28,428 nucleotides of DNA from Silene noctiflora (Eukaryota; Streptophyta; Magnoliopsida; Caryophyllales; Caryophyllaceae): assembly GCA_009801015.1 (NCBI GenBank), contig VHZZ01000008.1, forward strand, positions 357,380 to 385,807, given 5' to 3'. The position numbers and the translations under genes are program-made. Shown piece after piece: positions 1-11,200 of this stretch. The notes below the pieces were generated by a model, which worked only from the letters and a program-made list of their open reading frames with translations, was not told the DNA's origin and ran no database searches. How positions within the stretch are numbered: the first letter of the stretch is position 1; each line of letters begins with the position of its first letter.

Positions 1-711
1 CCACTAATTAGCTACATTAATTGACAAGTATATACCGTAAATACATATATATTGAAATGATTTACACAATATTCATCAATCCCTACCTAGATTATCTCTC
101 AATCCTAATACGCGTTTTAATTAGATTTTACATCTAATTTCAATGTATTATTAATATCATAAATTATTTTTAATATTAAAGTATAATATTTAATATTATT
201 CATAGTTTAAAGCAAAAATAAGTTAACTTAAAGTGTCTTTTAAAGATAGTAATTTTTTTTTTCTGCCTCTTATTAATATTATATTAGTATATTGTACCAT
301 TAAATTAAAAGTACAATTAATTTATGCAACCAATTTTATTGAGACTTTCTCCTTATAAATCAAATTTTAAAAATATCATGCTATAGCACGAGATCTATAC
401 TAGTCAATTGATTATACGATATAAAACCTAACTTGAAATACATAATAACTTGAAATTAAATATGTCATGTAATAAATTACTCAATCACCCCATATAATTA
501 ATTGATTTATTACCTTTTTTAGTCAATTTAAATGTTGATTTATGTCTAATATAGAATGATAGATCAAAATCACTTAATTTCCTAATTTCCTAATTTCCTA
601 ATTTCCTCTATCAATCTCTAGTCTCCATATGTGTCAAGAATTCTATTCTATTCAATTTTATTCAATTCTATTCCTACTAATTCCTCATCTCTACCCAAAT
701 CCTCTCCAACA
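1..711. other. AT-rich upstream/promoter-proximal region of the DUF604 gene
   Basis: Very AT-rich sequence with no open reading frame that looks like a gene. It holds an 8-bp tandem repeat (TAATTTCC, four copies, 575-606), followed by a run of loosely repeated ATTCTATTC/ATTCAATT pentamer-like sequence at about 639-675. Nothing here resembles an RNA gene or a complete transposon. It is inferred to contain the distal promoter of the gene starting at 855. Confidence 0.6.
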
Positions 712-719
712 TATAAATA
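712..719 (+). promoter_or_regulatory. TATA box of the DUF604 gene
   Basis: TATAAATA lies 136 bp upstream of the start codon at 855. A transcription start about 30 bp downstream (around 745) would give a 5' leader of roughly 110 nt, normal for a plant gene. The context is CT-rich (CCTCTCCAAC just upstream). Assigned by motif and distance only. Confidence 0.6.
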
Positions 720-854
720 CCCTCAATTTTTTTATTTTTTTTCTACATACATAAAGTGGTACAAAAACATTGTCTCTCGATAACAGACCAGACCGTCTCT
801 CCAAAATTTTAGCGAGAGAAGCAAGTAGTAGTAGTAGTATAGTACCAAGAAGCC

Positions 855-3414
855 ATGAAAGAATACTCAAGAGACTCAAATTCTTCCATAATTTCCATAC
901 TAAAACCTCTCCATAAATTAGCTTTGTCTCTTCTACTCTCCCTTGCTATCTTCCTTACTATATATTCTCTCTATATATCTCCGTCTTCTTCATGTGATCA
1001 CCACTCTACAATCCGGACGTCGATTTTCGAGCCCAAGCCCGCTCCGGGCCCGACTCGATCCGAACCCGAACCCGACCCCGACTCGACTGACCTACGACAT
1101 ATCGCGTTTGGTATTGCTGCGGCTGCGGAACACTGGGGGAATCGGAAAGATTATGTTAAGTATTGGTGGCCTGGGCCCAATGTGACCCGTGGGTTCGTGT
1201 TCCTCGACCGGCCCGTCAATGTGACCCGGCCCGAGAGACTGTCGGACTACCCGACACTCGTGGTGTCGGACGGTACAGACCAGTTCCCGTACTCGAATGA
1301 GAAAGGGTCTCGGTCGGCCTTACGGTTGACAAGGATAGTGTCTGAGATGGTTCGGATGGGATCGGGTTTGGGTGGGGTGAGATGGTTCGTAATGGGAGAC
1401 GATGATACCGTGTTTTTTACGGATAATTTGGTTCGGGTTCTGCGAAAATATGACCATACGAAGATGTATTATATTGGTTCGGGTTCCGAGTCTCATATGC
1501 AAAATGTCGATTTTGCATATGATATGGCCTTCGGAGGCGGAGGGTTTGCTATTAGCCTTCCGTTAGCGAAGGCAATCGAAAAAATGCAGGATCGGTGTAT
1601 CCAACGGTACGCCTCGTTGTATGGTTCGGATGATCGGATTCATGCTTGTTTAGCTGAGCTCGGCGTTCCCCTTACCAAAGAACCTGGTTTTCACCAGGTT
1701 CGTTGTTCCTCTCTAAAAATTCTTATTTAAGACAATCAGATAACTCGGTACTATTCAAGACAAATTCTTACTGTGAATTCCAATTAAACCTGTCAAACGC
1801 GTCGGGCGGGTCGAGTCAGATACGAGTCGGGTTATACGGGTCACGGGTCGGGTTAAGGTCAGAATACGGGTCAAGAAATAATTTCTAACTTTTTTTTTTA
1901 ATCTATTTTTTTTATTAAAAAAATAATTTTTAAAAACACGTATTTAAAATTAATATTTTAATCATATTCAACGTTTACATTAGTTATTTCAACGTTTACA
2001 TTAATTATATTGACATAATTATTAAATTAAAGTTTTTTTTTTAATAATTATTTTAGTATCAAGTATTGTAAAAGTGATATAAAATTGACTTTTTAGTTAT
2101 GTTTGTAATTTTTAATTATAAAAAAATAATTTTTTAACAATTTTTTTCAAATATAATATAAAAATATTAATATTTTAATAAAAATCTTGATTTATCTTTA
2201 ACCCAACGAGTCGACCCTAAAATAACGGGTCATTTCGGGTTCGGGTTAAACGGGTCACGGGTCGAAAAAACCGGGTTTGTAACCCTAAAAACTGGTCGGG
2301 TTTTCGGGTTGGGTCGAGTTTTGACGGGTCTAATTCCAATGTATGCTTAGTCTTACAAAATAATGTTGTCTTCATTGCAGTGTGATGTCTATGGAAATCT
2401 ATTCGGGTTACTAGCAGCGCACCCGGTAGCGCCGATTATAACCTTGCACCATCTCGACATAGTCGACCCGATTTTCCCTTACATGAGCCGGACCCAAGCC
2501 CTAGACCGGCTAAAAACACCCACCAAACTAGACTCATCCTCGCTAATGCAACAGTCAATTTGCTACGACACAGTCCGGAATTGGACTGTGTCGGTGTCCT
2601 GGGGGTACGCTGTCCAGATAATCCGTGGCTCAATCCCGCCTCGAGAGATGCAACGACCAGCTCGAACGTTTGTCGATTGGTATAATAAAGATGATGCTTA
2701 CGGGTTTTCGTTTAGTACAAGGGCGTTTAGTGAGCACCCTTGTCAAGAGCCTTATGTGTATTATGTTAATGACACTCGAGTTGTTGACTCGAACACGAAC
2801 ACGAATACGACAAGAAGTGAGTTTGTAAAGTATGAAGTTCCTCAGCCTTATTGTTGGTGGACGATGGAAAATCCTGAAAAGATTGGTCGAATCGAGGTTT
2901 ATAAGAAGATTAATCCTCACCGGTGGGACGAGGTACGTACTAACTTACGGATGGAAGCAGATGTCAACTAGATTAGTTGTTAAATTCATGAGTGGTGGTA
3001 CTCATAACCCAAGGTCAAACCTCGTCAACATCAAAATCGCCTTTATGGGCTCTTTTACCCGGAAAAAAGAAACAATTTACACTTCTAATTTGGAGTACAT
3101 ATCTTAGTCTCATTTTGTGTTCCACGCGCAATCTCGTAAGAGGATTATGTGTCAGAAGATAAAGGTAGTGAGACATAAGATATGACACAGAAATGAGACT
3201 GGAAATCCGTTGTCCCTAATTTAAAACCTAAAACCGCGACAAAGACATTGCTGCAGTAAGACGTATTTTTGTAAATATTTTGATGATTGATTTTACGATG
3301 CAGGGTCGAAGAAGGGATTGTTGCAGAGTACAACATACAGCAGATAAGGGAAATACAATGACGATTGATGTAGGAGAATGTAGAGAAGACGAAGTCATGG
3401 AGCCGATGTTTTAA
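855..3414 (+). CDS. DUF604 / Fringe-like glycosyltransferase (GT31-like), three exons
   Basis: CDS exons 855-1697, 2381-2932 and 3304-3414 (501 aa); both introns are GT-AG, phase 0. A predicted type II membrane anchor (about residues 20-42) follows a short cytosolic tail, then a Pro/Glu-rich stem (59-78) and the Fringe-like catalytic region. This contains WFVMGDDDTVFF, with the DDD metal-binding triad at 182-184, and the conserved GGGGFAIS at 227-234. Exon 2 carries the DUF604 signature (DVYGNLFGLLAAHPVAP, then LHHLD) and exon 3 the C-terminal DCCRV motif. Two N-glycosylation sequons (NVT at 109 and 122) fit a lumenal domain. Reading straight through exon 2 gives a false end at 2971 that lacks DCCRV; the donor GAG|GTACGT at 2932 joined to CAG|GGTCGA at 3304 restores it. 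Known: family members are Golgi-type glycosyltransferase-like proteins, mostly without a proven substrate. Inferred: transfers a sugar in the secretory pathway. Intron 1 carries a transposon. Confidence 0.93.
1777..1784. repeat. Left target-site duplication of the intronic hAT-like element
   Basis: ATTCCAAT here is repeated exactly at 2333-2340, immediately outside the opposite inverted repeat. Confidence 0.85.
1785..2332. mobile_element. Non-autonomous hAT-like element in DUF604 intron 1
   Basis: A 548-bp element with an 8-bp target duplication ATTCCAAT at 1777-1784 and 2333-2340. Its imperfect terminal inverted repeats begin TAAACCTGTCAAAC on the left and, read from the right end, TAGACCCGTCAAAAC. 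Both subterminal regions are rich in CGGGT/GGGTCG repeats (1798-1873 and 2205-2330); the middle is AT-rich and non-coding. An 8-bp duplication with TAG-type termini fits the hAT superfamily. Subtracting element plus one duplication leaves an intron of about 127 bp. Confidence 0.85.
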
Positions 3415-5270
3415 ACTATGATATATCGAATTGGGGATTTGATAATTTAACCCATTTGATTCATAGCAAAACATTGATCATAGATTGGGCTGAAAGAAGA
3501 AGAACAAGTTTTTATTTCAATCTTCAATCTTGAAAACTGATCTCTGTTGTATCCAGACATTGTCCATATGATATGATAATCTTAGGTTTATACTAATGCC
3601 AATCAAGGTGTTTAAGTTTCGACTTCTGGCTTTTCGACTCAACAATGAGTATTTGTCGAGGTAAAAGAACTTGTCATCGATTAAATAAAATGACTGACCA
3701 AACGAACTAAACAGGTGCTCCCCAACAAAGTGAACAAGAATCGTTGTGCTTGATACTCGGCCCCAAGCTTCTTCTGCGACAACAAGTTCCTTAATGCCCT
3801 GAGCGATACCAGATTGTCCAACCTCAGTAGTCTGGCCCTTGCTCTCTTCCTTGACTCCACCACAAGGTTGTTCGAGCCCTCAGAATACGCCTCAAACCCA
3901 TCAATCCTCCCCTGCCTCCTACTGTATTATAAAAGTGGTCTGGTCGCCTCGCACCCCATGTATCCTGACTAGATGCCAATAATTCCTTCTCAAGTTGTCG
4001 CTCACTCGCTCATTCTCGCTAGGCATGGGAGATTGGAGCCTTTAACATATTTTTATGACCAATACTACTCGAACATATCCTAATTGTCCTTGATCCTTCG
4101 AGTCTTCGACTATGAAACATGAAGCCTAAGATACGCAATCATCAAATCATCCGTCATCTACATTTCAACTTGATAAGCAATACATTTCAACATTTTCCAT
4201 TTTAATTTTATGACGTAATTAAATCCAAAACAATATTTAAGAAATTTCAGAAAATTAAAATAGAAAAGATTACCCATTTGTGTAAGAGCACAAAAAACCA
4301 AGTGTATTTAAAACTACCAATTTGTGTAAAAGCGTCTGAAACCGAGTATTTTACAGGAAAAGGCACAGTTTGCTTCATGTTTTCTACACGATATGGCACA
4401 TACGCATTCATGTTGTTTACGCGAAATATCAGGGGGCTTTCTCTTTTTTTTGACACGATATGGCGATGAATGTGTCATGTAATTCACATGTATGGCTCAT
4501 TATATTCGAACTTTTCAAGATAATTAACGCTAATTAAGATGATTATTACTTCTCGGTACACTGCTTTCACAAATAAAGGAAGATCAGCAAATGTTGGGGA
4601 AGAAAGAGAATACAAGTACAAGCTGAAGGAAAGGAGAGTAAGCAAGTGTTGGGGAAGTAAGAGACTAGAGTACGGGTCGGAAGTAATCGAGGGAAATCGA
4701 GGGTTTGAAAATGAGTAATTTGGGGAAAGAAATAGAAAATGTTTTCGAGTAGAGTTAGTTCCATTCAGGTCATGTACATTATACAGATCTAACCGTCACC
4801 ATCTTGTAGCCTTGTCGGAACTGATTCAGAGTTACTGCAGCCACTAATGGTAGAACTTCACTAGCTCACTAGCTTGGCAACTACTGTGTCTGAAATTAAT
4901 TTAAACTGTTAAAAGAGTACAAATCTTGATATAAAAATTTCTATATTACTTCCGAGATGGGGTCCTTTCTCAATCATTACAAAAATAGTTGTGTACAATC
5001 TGAACATATAGCAAGGCTTGTAATTCTAGCAGCGCCGGCTGGTGGGTGGGTTGCCGACATCCTATGTACAAAGAGAGATGATACAACCATATCTGCTTAC
5101 CGCGATAAGAAAAAATAATAATGCGAGGAGGAAAAATTATCAAACTTTCTAGCTCCTGCAGAGTAATAAAAACAAGTGAAAGCTTGTCAAGTGGAATTAT
5201 CGGCAATGGTAACCTAGAAGCCGGAAAAAACCACATCAGAGGAATGAACAACCCATTTTGTATTTTCACA
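3415..5270. other. Intergenic region between two convergent genes (both 3' flanks)
   Basis: Holds the 3' flank of the DUF604 gene and the 3' UTR side of RIC1. No convincing third gene is present. Visible structure: a less AT-rich stretch at about 3690-4030 whose minus strand reads as a short basic, Leu/Arg-rich peptide (see findings); a pair of 24-bp near-identical direct repeats (AGCAARTGTTGGGGAAG...) at 4586-4609 and 4641-4664; and a region at 4258-4490 where TTTGTGTAARAGC and CACGATATGGC each occur twice. No terminal inverted repeats were found to bound an element. Confidence 0.55.
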
Positions 5271-8200
5271 TCATGTCTCCGGAAAATTTGAAATGGATGA
5301 TAGCCTTTCTTCCAGGTCTTCAAGCAAATCGCTGTATTCGCCAAAGGCCGGTTGAGACTACATTATCACAAAGAAAAGGAATTGGATTAAGTCCAGAAAA
5401 TTGGACAAGCCCCACCCCCAATTCCATTTTCTTCATTTACCTACTTTCAGTTTCCCCTGAACTTAGTTCGTGCTTTATTGTCCCCATTTTATTTTTTTGA
5501 TACGGTAAGAAAATTAGGCAGAATTGGGTAGAATGAACCCATAGGCCATAACCACCTTGACGGTGATGGAGGATAGAAAAAGTTAACTTTCCAATCACTT
5601 AAAAGAGTATGATAAGAGTGCCCGAAGTTGGCCATAAGAGGCATACCTGAAGAGTATAGCAATATGCATTCCAGAGACGTGTATCATGACGAAATAGATC
5701 AAAGAGCACCTGAAGCAGAAACAAAATAGATTTTGTAAAAAAACCTTTTTAGTGTTTTTCATCTTGTCCTCACGCAGAACAAGAGGGAGATATCAATTCT
5801 CAAGAACAATGCAAACAATTTGAAACAAGAAACAATATTCCGTATTTAGTTTCATCTCGTTCCCATGCAGAACAAGAGGAGGGGGGGATCAGGTGATGAT
5901 TGGGTGTTTGAGGGGCTTTTGGGGGGAGAGGGTGATAATCAAAAGGGATGAAATACTGAGGTGCTTGGGAGGGTGGGGTGTGCTCTTATGGTGGTAAGGC
6001 TGGGGCGGGGATGGGTTGTGATTTTTTTTTTTTGTTGGGGGGGAGGGGAACATTATTGCTATACAGTTTATTGAGGTTGCACACCAATTTGCATCAGTTG
6101 GAGGAGCTAAGGGATGATGTCATCTCAGCAATGCAACATTTGAATTAGGTAACTAACATGTCTTATACTGATTCAAAATCATTAGGCCAAATGATTCTTA
6201 GTACCTCAGATCTTCTCAATAGAGTAGCCAGGACTACGATCCACTCCTTAAACTTCACAGAGCACATATGAGCCAAGAGAAATTCTGCATCCAATCGACT
6301 CTGAAGAATATCCATTTGGAGCTACATAGGTAAATTACGAACCGTCAGAAAAGAGAGACGCGTGGAAAAGGGAATTACCAACTCCAACTAAGTATGTAAT
6401 TCGGGAAGTTGACCAGCAACAGGGAGGTGAAACCAGTTTCGCAGTCAACTAAATACCATCTGCACCTAGATTTGGAAGTTATAGCAGGTTCTAAATAGTA
6501 CGGAGTAAATATTATAATGTTCAAAATGTGACAAACTTGAGTGGGATGATGCTGCAAGTACGAACTAGTCACTAAAACACTTCATTTACGACTACAGTGA
6601 TTGGATAAGAGATGTTGCACTGAACCACAAGATACATAGCGCAAGTACTTTATAGGCCATAATGTTCAAAGGAATCGTGGCAAAGTTTAGGTTTCCTTTA
6701 ACATTTGCACAAATTTAAATGTCCTCACCCTTCGTATTGCAGATATATTTTTCTTTTCTGGAGAGAAATTGCAGCTCTGTTTACGTAGAAGGTGGAAGGA
6801 TAGCACATGCAGAAATGCATATAGATTTTTAAATTGAGGAGGAACACTTAACAATCAAATTGAAGGTTTCGCATAATAAGAGAAGGTAATTATGATTATG
6901 ATAACACAGCAAACGACCCAAATTAAATTTTTACAAGAATAACGAGTAAGAAAGAGGATAGTTTAGAACACCTTTTGTCCAATCAATTCAAGCCCTGAAG
7001 CGAAATTTTCTAAGCGAGCACATCCATATCTTTCCCGTTGGAGGAACTCCTGTTGAGAAGCATATCTAATTAGGCCGCTGAAACGGGGTTATCATTTTTA
7101 AAGGAAAAAAAAGGTGTGGATCCGTGGGCATCCTTTATGTAAAAGTGAAGAGATGCACTATACCGTCTTCACTTTGGACAGAATAATTGCTTTTATACTC
7201 CTTCCACCATATTTATATGGGCCAATATTAATGGGATGGAGGGAATGAGTACTAAAGAATGAGTGAGAAAAAAGTTTACTCACCACCACATCAAATTGAG
7301 TTCCCTTCACAAATGCCACAAGCTTTGAAAGCTCCTTCCCTGACATTAAATAACTAGCATGGCTTTCCAAAATATTCTTAATAGAAGTAACATGGGCGCT
7401 CCGCTCTTTCGATGGGATGCTGGAGAAAAGAGCCAATTGATAAGGAACCACTGTTTGGATGCAGCTGAACTGTTACACTCTGTGTAGATAGTATATAAGC
7501 ATTACCTCTTAGAATCTGTAGACTGCTTTTTTGAAGAGAAAAGCAAAAACCCCAAAAACCTAGGCGATAGTCCATCGGATTCTGCTGGTACCTGCTCATA
7601 CTCTCGACCAGATCTCAGCAAGAACCTCACCTATGATACATAGAAATCAAAAAATGGATGTGAAGGAAAAAAAAAATATGTAAACCAGAGAAATAAGAAT
7701 GTAAGATACAAAAACTGAGCAGAACTCCCAACTAAAAAGGACACGCACCAACTCTCCCGCAAGTTCATATAAGGATTCATCAAGAGTGGCCTGCGAAAAG
7801 CAAAACTCCTTTCAGAGAAAGATTTGACTACAATCACCGATAAATATAGATGAAACCTGTATCCCACTTGAGTACCTGTAACAAGCGCAAAGCACAATAC
7901 TGACTCACCGCAGTACCCTCAAGTTTGGCAATCACCTAGCAGAAGCAGACATTTGTGAGAGATAAATATTATTATGGCACATTTTTAAGAAGGTTATGTT
8001 TTGACATATTTCAAAACTTTGGAAAGCGAATCATCTAGGAGGAAAAGCATTCATTACACCAGAGATTACAGTAAACTTAATGACAAAAATCATTTGTCAA
8101 GGATAGAATTACACACATACCATTTAAGAAAATGAATGTACTTACAAGTATGTAGCAAGCAGCAGTACGGTACCATCGTCTCTGGAAGCATTCTTCAAAC

Positions 8201-11200
8201 AGCCTAAATCCGAGAGCATTAAACCAATAAGAATCAATTGTCTGCAACAACATAACTTAAAGGTAGTTGCACAAAAAATTACAATATATGGCCCAAGAAG
8301 CCTTATTACAGCAACGCCATCTGCTCTTGTATAAGTAACAGGGCAGGGGACGATCGTCTAATTAAATCATTTTAGCAACTGATCAAAAACCTTATAACTC
8401 ACACGAAAATTAACCCCCGTGAAAAGTTAAAAACTACGATGGTCTGAACATAAAGCAAAAGTCAGATGGTCCTCAAATATTTGTGCTCAAATTTTCCCAC
8501 ACGTTAAAAAACTTACTCAGCCAAGACCCAAGAGTACGGTCACCAAGAAAGTAAATGACTGAATGCTAGCTGTCAAGATCATTTTGTTATAACCAAGAGG
8601 TAATATTGATTAAAGAACGCCAAACAAGTGACGCCCATTTATAAAAATGCCACCATAGGCGTAACGCCGATATAAAAATGAGTAGTTGTTGGTGTCATTT
8701 AAGATTTAATTACCTATTTTATATAAATACAGTGACTAATGTGTCCTCATGTTAGATGGAGCAACTACTTTCAAAGCCTTTACGTGAGGAAGAACATATA
8801 TGGGCAGTAAAGTTTGTATCACTTTTTTTTTTTTTTTTTTTTTTTGTGGTAAATTCACCCCAACAAATTGATTACATAAGACAACAATGAGAGGTGCATA
8901 CTCTGTTGATCTACCNGCTGCAGAAAACAATTGTGNCCAATGCCGACCATCTGTTTTCCTAGCAACACTTACGACAATATCATGGTACTNAGGATAATTT
9001 CTGATCAAGTCGCATGTCTTTTCCAGAAGTGATTTTTTAAGATTGTGATTCAAATCTGGTCCCACATTTTTTAGCACATTTTGCCTGCAGAAATATATTT
9101 ATCACAATTATTATATCAACACATTCATGAAGCAGAAAAAAAAAAGTAAATATGGATCAATTAGAGCAAAGGTACCATCCCCAGGAAAACGTTTACCGAC
9201 ACAAGAAACAAACTGTGGAGGATATGTGGATAAACAGTATGCAGCCAGACACACAACATATGTGAAGGCTGAATAATGGGATTCAGTACATTTTAAGATT
9301 GGGAAATATACAGCCATACAAGAAAAATTGCAAACAATGTTTACTTGCTCAGATAATATGGACCCTAGTAAAGCAGGGCGGAGCCAATGAATTCTCTGAT
9401 CAAGAAGCTTAAATTGAGTTGTAGAATTGACTCAATTTGGTTTCATGAGTTAACATAGNGGATAAGAAGGATAATTTTCAAAAATTATAGCTGTCTTGTA
9501 ACACATCACCTAAGTCCTAACTATACAAAGTTGCATTCTCAAAGCTGGTACAATTTATGATTTAATGACAGGAAANTTTGAAATACTACTCTAGTTTTAC
9601 ATACAAAATACCTAGAAATGTCGGCTTCAAACACGGTAAAAAGGAGCCACTCAAGGCAGTGAGAAAAATGTGTCTTTTCTGCTGACAACTGTGCCAGATT
9701 GAAAGCTTCCTCAATCTTGTCTCTCTGCGAAGACATACAATATTTCATTCAGAAAAAGAAACAAGGGTCACATACACTAGTTAAAGAGATCACAGAATTC
9801 TTTCTATAGTAGACCATAAGACATGCAACTTTGAAAATGATAACAAAATATTCAGTACCCATGGATACATGGCAATCTAGATATGAAACATGGAAACTTT
9901 CTAATAACCATGTCATGCCCATAAGAACAAAAATATGGAAACTTTCATCTTGGTACCCTCATGTTCGGGCTAATTTCACTTTGGTGTGATGAGGTTGCAC
10001 TAATTCCACTTTGATGCCCCTTATTTTACTAATTCATTTTGATGCCTTGAGGTTTGCGCTATTTCCCAATTTGGTAACCTAAAGTGTAATAGCACCAAAT
10101 TTCAGGTTTTCAGCTTGCTTATTTGCTCATGGAGACCTGGAAGTGTAAAGCTCCTACTACAGCTGCTTTTTTGCTTAGGCAGCAACCAAAGGGAAAATAC
10201 CTACAGATGATGTGCTCAAAAGGAGGAGTTTTAGCCTTTCCAGACCATCTTCTCTTTGAGGTGAACATGAAGAATCTATTGATCATTTTCTTTCTCTTGC
10301 TCATGGATTACACTCTTCGTGGAGTTTATCATTATCTCTCTTTGGCGTAAGTTGGGTCCATCCTTGAAAGGCGAAAGATGAACTCTCCATTGGGAAGAGA
10401 AGAATGAAAAAAGGTTGGCTTGCCGAAGTTGGTCCCATTGGCTGGCTATTTCGTACATAAGGAACCAGTAAACAAAAATGACCTCTATGGGATCCACCAG
10501 AATCTATGTTGATATCGCATCAGAAATTTGATGCTTGGTCATTTGTACGTACATTAAGTTCTAAGTTTCTAACCCATAAATATGAATGAAAATTTGACAA
10601 CAGCGAATCCCACATGTGGTTATGCACCTATGTAGGATTCTACTAGCTGAGTGCTTGGGTCCAAGTCGCATAGAGAGAAGAACAAAATCCAATTTAGACC
10701 AAGGAAAATAAAAGAATAGATGTTAAACATACCTGAAGAAGATGGCGCAGCAAGCAATGCAATATAGTTTGCGCTTGGGGAGATGGGACAAAACATGGAA
10801 ACTCTGTGCAAGCTGAAAAGGACATTCTTTGACAAACACCAACGACTACGCCAGCATTTGGAAGAAGCCCCATAGGATAAACCTCACGATCAAATTCCAG
10901 CTCTGGGTCCAGCTAAAAAGTACGGAGATATTCAACATATCAAGGTAAGCACTTAAGTAAGTCTAACACTTTACATGGAGAAGTACGGAGATATTCAATA
11001 TATCAAGCTAAGCACTTAGGTAGATATAACACTCTACACTTAGAATGAAACAAACTAAACACACAAAAACAGACAAGAAAAGTACGGAAAAAATCAGCAG
11101 CAGATCTGCGCTTACAGTTATGCTGATCTCCTTTTCCCCCACCCACACCCTGAATCAACCGTAAGAAATACTGTGTAGAGCACACAGCTCTTCAACAAAC

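Noticed and set aside
2363..2971. A separate 202-codon gene starting at 2363
   Set aside because: It is exon 2 of the DUF604 gene with intron sequence at both ends; the true exon is 2381-2932.
4970..5344. 124-codon minus-strand reading frame at the 3' end of RIC1
   Set aside because: It overlaps the last RIC1 exon in a different frame; the spliced RIC1 frame with a stop at 5271 explains the conserved sequence.
10123..10350. 75-codon plus-strand reading frame and its minus-strand partner
   Set aside because: Lies in RIC1 intron 12, shows no motif, and frames overlap on both strands, as expected by chance.
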